Shown one piece after another: positions 11,015-21,296 of a DNA stretch of 64,000 bases. The position numbers were made by a program, and so were the translations under genes. Under the pieces are notes generated by a model that searched no databases, was not told the DNA's origin, and saw only the letters and a program-made list of their open reading frames with translations. The stretch's first letter is position 1; each line of letters starts with the position of its first letter. Origin of the DNA: Notamacropus eugenii (taxonomy: Eukaryota; Chordata; Mammalia; Diprotodontia; Macropodidae); assembly GCF_028372415.1 (NCBI RefSeq), contig NC_092878.1, positions 27,076,903-27,140,902 of the forward strand, in the 5' to 3' direction.

Positions 11015-11660
11015 CCCCAGACCAACCAATCATACTGGAGAGAGCCGACAGAGCAGTTCTGTTTATGGTGAAACACAGCTCCAGTATATCTTTCTGGGAT
11101 AATTACAAATGACTCAGACACTCAGACACTTAAGGCAAACTGGTCTATTTACTCTTCCCCCATACATGACATTCTGTCTTTCACTTCTTTGCCTTTGCAC
11201 TTTGGATAACAAAAGGAGTCTCTGGTCCCATTCTCTTAGAGCCATGTAGGGTTACACAACCGATATTCTAAAGGTTAAAACGAATCCAGTTCTAGCTAGA
11301 AATGACTTGCTGATGTGGCATAGCTATAATCCTACCTTGCCAGTTGGAATTTTCTAAATGGAAAACGTTTAGGCTTTCCAGTTTTAGATTCCTCCCTACT
11401 CACCCCACTTTTAACTACTACTGGTTCATGCTCTTTGACCCCACTGCCCCTCTATAGATATGTCAGCTGCTAAGGCAGACCCTTAGAATGAAAACTCTTA
11501 TGTAAACCCTTGCCCTCAGGAGTTCTGAGCCTTCAGCTTTCAAGAAAATATCCTACTGCTTCTAAGTGCCACCACTAAACATATTGCTCCATGTTGGGGG
11601 CAAAGGAGACCATGTGTGACTCTATCCCTGCCTGGCTGTATTAATAAACTCTTCTAATCT
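11015..11660 (+). mobile_element. Unclassified interspersed segment, possible solo LTR
   Basis: A block of about 0.65 kb lies between two L2 fragments and is unlike either. It ends near a 'TTAATAAACTC' polyadenylation-like stretch (about 11640) after CTGCCTGGCTG, a layout often seen in LTRs. I see no clear inverted TG/CA ends and no internal viral sequence. It is an old fossil if it is an LTR at all. It could equally be unique DNA. Confidence 0.25.
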
Positions 11661-11869
11661 ATCCCAGGCTCCCTCCCTTGCCATACACTGGAATTTTACA
11701 CTAAACTTGCATGACACCCTTACTGTCCCTCATATCTAGAATGCTCTCCCTCTTCACTTTAGGATCTTGAAGCCATGGGATCCCTTCAAAGGTCAACTCA
11801 AGTAATACCACCTTCAAGAGGCCTTTCCTAATTCCCCCAATTATTAGAGTTCTCTCCCCCAAACACTTT

Positions 11870-11931
<62 letters not shown>

Positions 11932-12075
11932 ATATATGAATGTCTATCTATTTATTTGTACTTAATTATCTGTGAACATCTCTCATCCTGCCAGGAAAAT
12001 GTAAAATTCTTGAGGACAGATACTGGTTCACTTTTACATTTGTATTGCCAGTGTCTGGATATAGTAAATTATTGT
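11661..12075 (+). mobile_element. L2 LINE 3' fragment containing a (GT)n tract
   Basis: The order 'AATGCTCTCCCTCTTCAC', 'GGTCAACTCAAGTAATACC', 'TTCAAGAGGCCTTTCCTAAT' and 'TAAAATTCTTGAGGACAG' matches the L2 3' end. A (GT)n microsatellite expanded inside it. Confidence 0.6.
11871..11928. repeat. (GT)29 microsatellite
   Basis: An uninterrupted GT dinucleotide run of 58 bases, followed by TATAATATATG. It can adopt Z-DNA and is likely length-polymorphic. The short open frame across it (poly Cys-Val) is an artefact. Confidence 0.95.
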
Positions 12076-12580
12076 CATTCCCTGATTTGAGAGGCCATAT
12101 TGAGAAGGGGGAATGATGAGTAGCCCAATTTCTTTAGAACATAGGAAATATGAAGGTGAGTAGTAGAAAATAAGGTTGAAGAGGTAAGTAGGGACCAGAT
12201 TTGGAACAATCCTGAAAGTCAAAGGCAGAATTTTATACTCTAGTAAATTGGCAATAGGAAGCTTTTGAATAAAAGGGTGGAACACAGTAGTAGTACTGGA
12301 GCAGCAGTGTAGAGGTTGGATTCAAAATGGGATAGCCGGATGCAGAAAAACCAGTTAAAGTTTGTTACGATCACCAGTGTAACTGGGTTGATAGTAGAGA
12401 GGAGAGACCAAATATAGAAATACTGTACTGTAGAGACAGAAGGGACAGGACTGACTGGATGTGTGAGATGAGATAAAGAGAAGAGACAAAGATGACTCCT
12501 GGATGACTTGGAGGATAGTGGTGTCATTCACTAAAATAGAGAAGGTCTGGGGAGGGAAGGTTTAGGAAGAAAGATGATGA
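12076..12580 (+). repeat. Recurrent long repeat family, middle part
   Basis: The order 'AGGACTGACTGGATGTGTG', 'AAAGATGACTCCTGGATGAC' and 'GGAGGATAGTGGTGTCATTC' parallels the copy at 37315-37395 ('ATCTGACTGGATGTC', 'GGATAGTGGGGCTC'). The class is not assigned. Confidence 0.4.
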
Positions 12581-12749
12581 AGTTACTCTCTCAATTATTT
12601 TCCACATAGTTAGTGGAACCATTCATTTTAGCTGTACAGTCAGCCACAACAACAACAGACTGTGTGTACTTAGAAGAAAATATATCTAGCTTGGCCATCT
12701 AACTAGGTAGGTTTGGGAATGGAAGTCCTAGCAGTTCATTTCAACAAAC

Positions 12750-12975
12750 ATTCAGTAGAATGTCAAGAAGACCTGAGTTCAAATCAGTCTCAGATATTTA
12801 CTAGCTGTGTGATCCTGGGTAAGTCACTTCCCCCTGTTTGCCTCAGTTTCCTCATCTACAAAATGATCCGGAGAAGGAGATGGCTAACCACTCCAGTATC
12901 TTTGCCAAGAAAACCCCAAATAAGGACAGGAAGAGTCAAACAGGACTGAAACTACTGAACAACAACTCTCAAGGA
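12750..12975 (+). repeat. MAR1-type marsupial SINE
   Basis: A near-complete copy: 'AGACCTGAGTTCAAATC', 'CTAGCTGTGTGATCCTGGG', 'CTCAGTTTCCTCATCTAC', 'CCACTCCAGTATCTTTGCC', 'AAGAAAACCCCAAATAAGG' and 'CTGAACAACAAC' in order. An L2-type tail follows at about 12990-13125 ('TAGTAGGTACTTAGTAG'). Confidence 0.85.
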
Positions 12976-13169
12976 ACTCTCTCTTCCTTCTACAACTTAG
13001 AATGTAAGTTCCTTTCAAGGAGGGATTGTTCCACTCTTGGTGCTTGTATTTTCAACATCTCACACAATCTCAGCACCTGGATAGTAGGTACTTAGTAGAT
13101 TCTTGTTGACTGAACTGATTTCTTGCTTCTACTTAATCCACAGAAGCATAACACTTACAGAATTTGGAA

Positions 13170-13450
13170 GACAATGTGGTAGAGTAGATAGATAAAACAC
13201 TGGATTTGACATCAGGAAGACCCGTGTTCAAATCTCAGTTCCCGCACACTTAGAGTCTAAGGCTCCGTTGTAAAATAGGAATGATAATAGTTATCATATA
13301 AATGGCTCTTTAAGATTTGTAAATCATTTTACATATTATTATCTCATTTAATCCTCAGGTTTCTGTAAGAGAGGTGCTACCATTATCCCTTTAAGGAAAC
13401 TGAGTCTCTAAGACAACTTGTTTAAGGACACACAGTTAGATCTAGACCCC
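13170..13450 (+). repeat. SINE (MIR/THER-type composite)
   Basis: A tRNA-type head ('GGAAGACCCGTGTTCAAATC') is followed by 'AATCATTTTACATATTATT', 'ATCTCATTTAATCCTCAGG', 'AAGGAAACTGAGTCTC' and 'GACACACAGTTAGATC'. This is either two joined SINE fragments or one composite. Confidence 0.6.
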
Positions 13451-14004
13451 GTCTGTGCCTCCTCACAGGTGTGTTGTGGAGCTAAGGGAACAGGACAGGT
13501 AAAGCACTTTGCAAACCTGAAACTATTATAGGAATATCAGTTATTATTACCTCTCTGAAATCACAACTGTCCCATCCCCACCCTTGCTAGACACCAAAGA
13601 GACAAACTCTAAGGCAAGATGGGAATAAGAGTTATGGAGATGACCTGCCCCTGACCTGGGGAACCTGTTCTGTATTTTCTTGGCCTTAGTTTGTGTGAGA
13701 GAAGGGATGACTTGCTAAACTCCCTTTTTAACTGGGTATGGGAAAGGCATAGTAGGCCCATCCCCTGCCCAGGGGTCAGCTCCAAACCTTGGGCAACTGC
13801 AGTCTGGTTTTGGGAAAACAATCCAGAAGTCTTTGAATCTATAATCCTATGATACTAGGATTAGAAAGGATAAGAGGAAAGTTCTGCTAAAGAAAAAAAG
13901 GCAGGGTGAAGCAGGAATTTTTAGGGGAAGGGGAAAGGCAGAGGAGTAGAAAAAAATCAAAGGGGGCTGTTCTAGGGAAGAAGCCAGTAGATGAAAGAAA
14001 GGTA
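13451..14004. other. Intergenic DNA, nothing recognised
   Basis: No repeat or gene is identified. A purine-rich patch around 13900-14000 produces meaningless open frames. Confidence 0.45.
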
Positions 14005-14315
14005 GGTGGTGCAGTGGATAGAGCACCAGTGCAGGAGTCAGGAGCACCTGAGTTCAAATCTCACCTCAGATACTTGACATTCACTATCTGTGTGACCTTG
14101 GGCAAGTCACTTAACTCCAATTGCCTCATCCTGGGTCATCTCCAGTCATCCTGATGAATATCTGGTCACTGGATTCAGACAGCTCTGGAGGAGAAGTGAG
14201 GCTGGTGACCTGAACAGCCCTCCCTCACTCAAAACAAAGTCAAGTGCAAGTCATGTCATCATTTCTCTGATGGCATGGTCTTCTTCAGCAACGAAGAATG
14301 AACACACATAATTGT
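14005..14315 (+). repeat. Marsupial tRNA-SINE with RTE-type 3' tail
   Basis: The head 'GGTGGTGCAGTGGATAGAGC' and 'ACCTGAGTTCAAATCTCACC' is followed by 'GACCTTGGGCAAGTCAC'. A different 3' module then reads 'AGTGAGGCTGGTGACCTG', 'CCCTCCCTCACTCAAAAC', 'AAGTCATGTCATCATTTC' and 'GCATGGTCTTCTTCAGC'. That tail recurs at 50090-50240 and 50980-51090. Tails of this type are shared with RTE LINEs, which mobilise such SINEs. Confidence 0.75.
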
Positions 14316-14569
14316 AAGAGCTGGATCTAGTGAGAGACAGGGGAGTCCAGGAAGCTGCTGAGGTAAGCTTGGGAATTCAAAATTGGGCTGGTGCTAGAAA
14401 CATATAGAAATTATTTTGGTAGGGGACTTGGACCCTATAAGAAAGCAGTTGGATAGTGCTGGAGGTAGGGATGAGAAAGACAACATTGTGTAGTGATATA
14501 AGCAATGGATGGGGGAATTTAGAGGTAGGAAACCGGGAGCCCAGATTTACACTCTTCTACTTACTACCT

Positions 14570-15050
14570 GTGTCAGGCAATAAATATTTATAAAGTACTT
14601 CCTCCTATGTGCCTGGCAATGTGCAAAATGGAGTTACAAAGTAAAGCAAAAGACTCCCAGCTCTCAAGGATCTCACAGTCTAACATGGAAGATAACATGT
14701 CTAAATAGTTATGTGCAAACAAGCAGTTATATACAGTAGGATAAACTTGCAATCATCAGCAGAGTGAAGGATTTGAGAAAGGCTTCCTTTAGAAGGTAGA
14801 ACTTTAGCAGACACTTGAAGGAAGCCAGGGAAGCCCAGAGGCAGAGATGAGGAGAGCCAGTGAAAATGCTCCGAGTGGGCAGGAGTGTCTTATCTGACAG
14901 AGGTCAGTGTCACTGGGTCAAAAGCATGTGGGAGAACAAGGCAAGAACACTGGAAGGGGAGGGGCAGGGCTGGAAGGGCTTTGAATGACAAATGGCATTT
15001 TACATATGATCCTGCAGGGGGTAGGGGCCACTGGAGTTTATACAGTAATG
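14570..15050 (+). repeat. Recurrent long repeat family (copy at 14.6 kb)
   Basis: The head 'ATAAAGTACTTCCTCCTATG' is followed by 'CTCAAGGATCTCACAGTC', 'CACTTGAAGGAAGCCAGGG', 'AGAGGCAGAGATGAGGAG', 'GGTCAGTGTCACTGGGTC' and 'GGCATTTTACATATGATCC', then 'CCACTGGAGTTTATAC'. Related copies lie at 36535-37395 and 39005-39870. The family is ancient and mammal-wide in feel, but I could not name it. Confidence 0.5.
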
Positions 15051-15245
15051 ATGATAACAGCTAGGATTTACATCGCACCTACTACGTGCTAAGCGCTTTA
15101 CACAGATTATCTCACTTGATCCAACAGCCCTGGGAGACAGATCCTGTTATTATGCCCATTTTACAGATGAGAAAACTGAGGTAACTGGCAGTTCAGTAGC
15201 TTGCCCACAGTCACACAGCTCTGGAGCTGGGCTCCTCCGGACCCT
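15050..15245 (+). repeat. MIR SINE
   Basis: A very well-preserved MIR: 'ATCGCACCTACTACGTGC', 'TAAGCGCTTTACACAG', 'ATTATCTCACTTGATCC', 'CCCATTTTACAGATGAGAAA' and 'CAGTCACACAGCTCTGG'. It lies about 0.8 kb upstream of the VPS18 start codon. Confidence 0.85.
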
Positions 15246-15612
15246 CTGGCTTAAGTTTCCCTCCCAGCCTGCGGAGGTGTGTTCAGGGAGGACCAGGACC
15301 TTGGGTGTTCACCTGGGCCACCGAACTCTCACCTGTGGCTCCAAGAAGGGGCAGCACGTGCAGCGGCCACACCCCTAAACCTTTTGGGCAGACGGGGGTA
15401 ACCGAGGGTTCTCCATCCCGTCGGTGAGTTAGGGGGGTGCCTACCCAAGCCTGTAAAGCCTTCCTCTGGCGGAATGGGCGGATGAGGACAATTTGCTCCA
15501 ACGGGCCTCTATATACGCCCACATATAAAGGCAGAAAGGCGGAAGGATACACCAGCTCTGCCAGGGGCACCCGCTGTGCCATCCTGGACACATCACTTAA
15601 CCTGGCTGTAAA

Positions 15613-15775
15613 AGGAGGGAGGAGGGGGAGGGGAGGGAAGAAAGGGGACGGGGAGAGGAAAAAGGGGAGGAGGGATGGGAGAGAAAGGGGAGGGGAGGAA
15701 AGCAGGAGGGGGAGGGGAGAAGGAAGGAAGGGAGAGGGAGCCTGCAGGGGGAGGAGGTAAGGAGAGGGGAAGGGT
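15613..15775 (+). repeat. G/A-rich purine tract upstream of VPS18
   Basis: About 160 bases are almost purely purine on the plus strand, with many GGGGA/GGAGG units. Open frames across it on either strand (poly Gly-Arg-Glu or Pro-Ser-Leu) are composition artefacts. Several G3-4 runs could form G-quadruplexes. Confidence 0.8.
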
Positions 15776-15829
15776 TCCTTTGCTCCACCTCCTTGACATC
15801 TATTTACATCCGCCCAAGAAAGCGGTGCA

Positions 15830-15839
15830 GCGCATGCGC
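15830..15839. promoter_or_regulatory. NRF1 site (perfect palindrome)
   Basis: GCGCATGCGC is the exact palindromic NRF1 recognition sequence, typical of TATA-less housekeeping promoters. It lies about 210 bp upstream of the VPS18 ATG. Confidence 0.8.
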
Positions 15840-15855
15840 ATTGGGGCAGGGGAAG

Positions 15856-15863
15856 TGACGTCA
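15856..15863. promoter_or_regulatory. CRE (CREB/ATF site), distal copy
   Basis: TGACGTCA, the perfect 8-bp palindromic CRE. Confidence 0.75.
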
Positions 15864-15891
15864 CGGCAGGTGCGCCCGCCCGCCGCGACAG

Positions 15892-15901
15892 GTCACGTGA
15901 C
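15892..15901. promoter_or_regulatory. CLEAR element (TFEB/MiT E-box)
   Basis: GTCACGTGAC is the exact 10-bp palindromic consensus of the CLEAR motif bound by TFEB/TFE3/MITF at lysosomal and autophagy genes. VPS18 works in late endosome-lysosome fusion, so the site fits the gene. It overlaps the next CRE by four bases, so one factor may exclude or cooperate with the other. USF and MYC/MAX could also bind the core CACGTG. Confidence 0.8.
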
Positions 15902-15905
15902 GTCA
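15898..15905. promoter_or_regulatory. CRE (CREB/ATF site), proximal copy fused to the CLEAR E-box
   Basis: A second perfect TGACGTCA sharing TGAC with the CLEAR palindrome, giving the composite CACGTGACGTCA. Confidence 0.75.
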
Positions 15906-16048
15906 CGGGGCCGGAGTCAGCTGAGCCGTCTGGGCCGGGTTGGGGTCGTGGCTGGGCCGCGCGAGGCGGAGCGGGCAGGGAGGGCCCTCGGTTCCGGGGC
16001 GCGGAGGGGTCGGTCCCCGAGGCGGGGGAGGCCCAGAGGCCGGCTGCC

Positions 16049-19000
16049 ATGGCGTCCATCCTGGACGAGTACGAAGACTCGCTGTCGCGCTCGGCCGTCC
16101 TGCAGCCGAGCTGCCCCAGCGTGGGCATCCCCCACTCGGGTAAGCGCGAGCCGCGGAGGGTGCGGGGCTGGGGAGGGGCCCCCCTCGCCCACTGCCCGGG
16201 AGGGGCCCGGGCTCCTGGCGTCCGAAAGGGCTGTCAGGTGACCCGGGCGAGTCCCGTTCTGGCCGTGTCACTTCCCCTTTCTCTCCGCTTCGCGTCGGGC
16301 CCCGCGGGGTGCCTTGAGTGTGGCAGCGGTCGGCTGAGTGTCCGAATGAATGGGCTGCCTCGAGGGGCCGGCCACGCGCGTCTTCCTCCCGGCAGCCTGT
16401 GCGGGGAGGCTTTTACAGAGTAGGAAACTGATCAGGAATTAGGAAGCTGGGCTCGCTGAGTCTTGTAAATTTCCTAATTAGTAAATTACCGCCCGCGGTC
16501 ACCTTGGTAACATGAAGTATCCAGAGGCTGGGTTGCACCCGTTCTGTCGTTGAATAAATAGTGGGATTGGGGCGGGAATCTTTGTTCAGGGTAAAGATCA
16601 GGACAGGGGATGAGGAATTTCGAAGGAAAGAAATTGCAGAGTAGTTCTGGAAAGAGAGATGACGGTGGTCATTGTGTAAATTTTTATTGTTCTCTGTAAC
16701 CCCATCTTGGCAAAGATAATAGAGTGATTTGCCATTTTCCTTCTCCAGATCATTTTATAGATGAGGAAACTGAGGCAGACAGGGTGAAGTGACTTGCCCG
16801 GGGTGAGTGTCAGAGGCAGGATTTGAACTCAGGTATTCCTGATGCCAGGGCCACTTTTGCCACCTAGCTACTCTTATTTTGTAGATTAGGTAGATGAAAA
16901 AGAGAGCTCAGGACTTGAAATTGGAATTTGGAAATGCCCTGGTGTTTGGTTGAAGTTGATGCAGAAAATTGGAGGGGGTGAGAGTTTTAAAAGGATGGAA
17001 GCTTTTTGAATGACTTTTGGGGAAGAAGCAAATTTTATCCCCACCTTGGTAGTTCATTCCAAAAGTTGCTGTCTCAGTTGTTCAGAAAGTAGACACACTG
17101 TAACTGAGTTTTTTGAGTTGGGCTTGCTGACCCTACAAAACTTAAGGGAATGTATGGTTAATGGCAAGGACATCAGTGAGTAAACACAGGATGGGGGCAG
17201 GTATAACAGGGTCAGAAACAGTCTGGAGGTTCACTGAAAATGTTAAGGATCCCTTTTTCTGATGTGTGAGAAAACCCTAAAGACTGAGTAAGTGCCTATT
17301 CAGAGTCCAGTCTAACTAAGGTCTTGGCTCTGAAGTAGAGCAAGAAAGCTAAACCGTTCTTACATAAGTAGAGAATACCATGCTTCCCTTTTTTACTTTC
17401 TAGAGTTCACTTTCCTCTTGATTACAGGGTTTGTAAATGCTCCATTGGAGAAGGAGGCACCCATCTTTACCAAGCAGCGGATTGACTTTACTCCGTCTGA
17501 CCGTATCACCAGCCTTGTAGTCTCCTGCAATCAACTCTGCATGAGCCTGGGCAAGGATACCCTACTCCGGTAACTCAGGGCCCAAACAACCAGACAGGAA
17601 GCAGCTTATGGGAGTGGGGAAGAGTTACTTCAAAATACCAAAGCCACTGCTCCATTCTAAGAAGAGGAAGTAATTTAGTTAGAATTTTGTTTGGAAGCAG
17701 TTTGTAATCCACCTTAATTCTGAGGTATCCTTGACATATTGGTTTGTTGATTAGAAGAGAGAGATTTCAGTGTAGTCACATCTCAGGATAAGGTAGTTCC
17801 CATAGGTTTTATTTCTCAGGGGTGAAATTGTGGCTTTCCTTCCACACAGCATTGATCTGGGAAAGGCAAATGAACCAAACCATGTGGAGTTGGGACGCAA
17901 AGATGAAGCCAAAGTTCATAAGATGTTTCTGGATCACACTGGTAAGAGGTGGTAATGTACTGAAGTACTGAGGGAGTTGAGGATGGGGAGGAGGAAGGAC
18001 AAGTTAGTCATAGGGGATCTAGAATCATCCTGAAAATGTTAAACATTTTGAGAGTGGTGTTTTCAGAAATGGGGTAGAGGGTAGGAGGGACTTAGTAGCC
18101 AGACTGTGTGTCCTGGCATCTCCTGTCCCCTTTTACTCCAGGCTCACATCTCTTGATTGCCCTGAGCAGTACTGAGGTCCTCTACATCAACCGCAATGGA
18201 CAGAAGGTTCGGCCACTGGCACGATGGAAGGGGCAGCTAGTGGAGAGCGTGGGCTGGAACAAGGCCCTGGGCACAGAGAGCAGCACTGGACCCATTCTTG
18301 TGGGTACAGCCCAGGGCCAGATCTTTGAAGCAGAACTCTCAGCCAGTGAAGGTGGACTTTTTGGTCCTGCACCTGACCTCTACTTCCGCCCACTTTATGT
18401 ACTGATGGAGGAGGGAGGCCCAGCACCTGTGTGCTCCATTGAGGCAGAACGTGGCCTTGATGGACGTTGTTTCGTCATTGCTACTACTCGCCAGCGCCTC
18501 TTCCAGTTCACAGGCCGTGTGGCAGAGGGGGCTGAGGTCCAGGGCTTTTCAGGGCTCTTTGCCACCTATACTGACCACCCACCACCTTTTCGAGAATTCC
18601 CCAGCAATCTGGGTTACAGTGAGCTGGCTTTCTATACCCCCAAGCTGCGCTCCGCACCCCGTGCTTTTGCCTGGATGATGGGGGATGGTGTACTGTATGG
18701 AGCCCTGGACTGTGGGCGTCCTGATTCTTTGCTGAGTGAAGAGAGAGTATGGGATTATCCACCTGGTGTAGGCCCTGGAGCCAGCCCACCTCTGGCTATT
18801 GTGTTGACCCAGTTCCACTTCTTGCTGCTCCTAGCAGACCGAGTAGAAGCTGTGTGTACATTAACAGGGCAGGTGGTGTTACGAGATCACTTTCTAGAAA
18901 AATTTGGTCCCCTCCGACATATGGTGAAAGACTCCTCTACAGGCCACCTGTGGGCTCACACTGAGCGGGCCGTGTTCCGTTACCATGTGCAGCGTGAGGC

Positions 19001-21296
19001 CCGGGATGTTTGGCGTACCTATCTGGATATGAACCGTTTCGACCTAGCCAAGGAATATTGCCGTGAGCGGCCTGACTGTCTCGACACAGTCCTGGCCCGT
19101 GAAGCTGACTTCTGCTTCCGTCAGCGCCGCTACGTAGAGAGTGCTAGATGCTATGCTTTGACCCAAAGTTACTTTGAAGAGATTGCCCTCAAGTTCCTGG
19201 AAGTTCGACAGGAGGAAGCCTTGGCAGAATTCTTGCAGCGGAAGTTGGCGGGGCTGAAGCCCACTGAGCGCACCCAGGCCACACTACTCACTGCCTGGCT
19301 GACAGAACTCTACTTGAGCCGGCTGGGAGCACTACAGGGTGATGCAGATTCTTTGCCTCTTTATCGGGAAACACGAGAGCGATTCCGAGACTTTCTCAGT
19401 AGCCCACGCAACAAAGAATGGCTCTTTGCCAGCCGAGCCTCAATCCATGAGTTGCTGGCCAGCCATGGGGACACAGAACACATGGTGTATTTTGCTGTGA
19501 TCATGCAGGACTATGAGCGGGTTGTAGCATATCACTGCCAGCATGAAGCCTATGAGGAGGCTTTGGCTGTGCTCTCCCGGCACCATGATCCCCAACTCTT
19601 TTATAAATTTTCACCCATTCTCATTCGTCATATTCCTCGACAGCTGGTGGATGCTTGGATTGAGCTGGGCAGCCGGCTGGACGCCCGGCAACTCATCCCC
19701 GCCCTGGTGAACTACAGCCAAGGTGGGGAAGCCCAGCAAGTGAGCCAGGCCATCCGCTACATGGAATTCTGTGTGAATGTGCTAGGGGAAACTGAGCAAG
19801 CCATTCACAACTACCTTCTCTCATTGTATGCAAGAGGTCAGGCTGCCTCATTGCTGGCCTACCTGGAGCAGGCAGGGACCAGTCCCCACCGCGTGCACTA
19901 TGACCTCAAATACGCCCTACGACTCTGTGCGGAGCACGGCCATCACCGGGCCTGTGTTCACGTCTACAAGGTGTTAGAGTTTTATGAAGAGGCCGTCGAC
20001 TTAGCTCTCCAGGTGAGGGGTGCAGAGTCCTGGTGTCATACTGAGAGAGAGTCCAAGAGATGTCTCTGGGTGTATGAGGGTGGTAGATGGATGGGCCAAG
20101 AATTCCTTGTTATTTGGGGTTGGCTACTATGAGAGCAGCAGAGAAGAGATCAGTTTGTGCTTTTTGGATTGATATTGACTTCTGTGGTTGGTCCAAGGGA
20201 ATGGAGAGGCACAATAGAGGATTAATTTGGGTGAGAAGAGTCCTCACTCTTCCTTGCAGAGGTTTGAGTTCATTGCTTAGTTAAAAAACGTGAGCTGTAA
20301 GCCTCTAGGCTTAGACTTTTGGTATCAGTAGAATTATTTGGTCAGCTGGGACACTGAAAGCTAATTGACTGTTGGGACCATGGGATGTTGGTTAGAAGTA
20401 AGGAGTATGGTTTCTTATTCCCATCACTCTGAAGTTCTTATCCTTCCAGCTGCCCAGAAAAAGCAGGGAGCATGAGTTCTTAGGTTGCTTTGGCTCCATG
20501 GTCTGACATGGGGACCAGGGAGACAATCTGTGTCCACTTCCTCTCCCAGCCAGGCAGAGTGTGCCATCAGTAACTGTGTTATTCCTTCCAGGTGGATGTG
20601 GACCTGGCTAAACAGTGTGCGGATCTGCCAGAAGAGGATGAGGAGCTGCGTAAGAAACTGTGGCTGAAGATCGCCCGGCACGTTGTACAAGAGGAAGAAG
20701 ACGTGAAGACTGCCATGGCCTGTCTGGCTAGTTGTCCTCTCCTCAAAATAGAGGATGTGTTGCCTTTTTTTCCTGACTTTGTCACTATTGACCACTTCAA
20801 GGAGGCCATCTGCAGCTCCCTGCAAGCCTACAACCGGCACATTGACGAGCTCCAGCGGGAGATGGAGGAGGCTACTGCCAGTGCCCAGCGGATTCGAAGA
20901 GACCTGCAGGAGCTGCGTGGGCGCTACGGCACTGTGGAGCCTCAAGACAAATGCTCAGCCTGTGACTTCCCTCTGCTCAATCGTCCTTTCTATGTCTTTC
21001 TTTGCAGTCACATGTTCCACGCTGACTGCCTCCTGCAGGCTGTTAGGCCTGGCCTCCCTGCCTACAAGCAAGCCCGTCTGGAGGAGCTGCAGCGAAAGCT
21101 GGGGGCTGCTCCACCTCGCACAAAGGAGGGAGAGGGAGGGACTCCAGGGGCTCCCAGCCGGGAGCAGCTGAAAGCTGACCTGGATGAGCTGGTGGCAGCT
21201 GAATGTGTCTACTGTGGGGAGCTGATGATCCGTTCCATTGACCGACCTTTCATCGACCCCCAGCGATATGAAGAGGAACACCAAAGCTGGCTTTAG
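16049..21296 (+). CDS. VPS18: VPS18, HOPS/CORVET core subunit (5 coding exons, complete)
   Basis: Coding exons are 16049-16139, 17428-17569, 17850-17941, 18142-20012 and 20592-21296. All introns are GT-AG, phases join exactly, and the product is 966 residues. The start has a strong Kozak context (GCCATGG) and the protein begins MASILDEYEDSLSRSAVLQP, as in human VPS18. Order: N-terminal beta-propeller, Pep3/Vps18 family region (roughly 280-440), alpha-solenoid with a clathrin-type repeat (roughly 620-770), a coiled coil (about 808-845, from KAYN-equivalent QAYNRHIDEL), and a C-terminal RING. RING ligands visible are C853, C856, C870, H872, H875, C878, C937 and C940. VPS18 is a core of the HOPS and CORVET tethers that drive endosome, autophagosome and lysosome fusion. 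The linker inside the RING (about residues 900-925) is Gly/Pro-rich and shorter than in human, explaining most of the 966 versus about 973 length difference. No damage is seen. Confidence 0.97.
16690..16875 (-). repeat. MAR1-type SINE in VPS18 intron 1
   Basis: A reverse-complement copy: 'TTTGCCATTTTCCTTCTCC', 'AGATGAGGAAACTGAGGC', 'GAAGTGACTTGCCCGGGG', 'AGGATTTGAACTCAGGT' and 'TTTGCCACCTAGCTAC'. It is antisense to the gene, as most retained intronic SINEs are. Confidence 0.8.

Larger units (their letters stand above)
15800..16420. promoter_or_regulatory. VPS18: VPS18 CpG-island promoter
   Basis: CpG dinucleotides are dense from the NRF1 site through exon 1 into the start of intron 1 and fall off by about 16420. 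I see no TATA box. NRF1, CRE and E-box sites cluster at 15830-15905, so transcription probably starts at dispersed sites between about 15900 and 16000. The predicted 5' UTR (15906-16048) has no upstream ATG. Confidence 0.75.

Noticed and set aside
1-15300. RHOV, the gene expected upstream of VPS18
   Set aside because: No Rho-family GTPase motif (such as a P-loop GDGAVGK-type sequence) appears in any frame. It probably lies beyond the left edge.
15283-16128. 281-codon minus-strand open frame overlapping the VPS18 promoter and exon 1
   Set aside because: It is Pro/Ser/Leu-rich because it reads the purine tract and CpG island in reverse, shows no domain, and lies over a clear promoter on the other strand.
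18108-20132. 674-codon frame taken as a single-exon gene
   Set aside because: The real exon is 18142-20012. The frame reads into the introns on both sides; phase and splice sites join it to the other VPS18 exons.
20424-20945. 173-codon minus-strand frame opposite VPS18 exon 5
   Set aside because: Antisense shadow of a real exon with no independent features.
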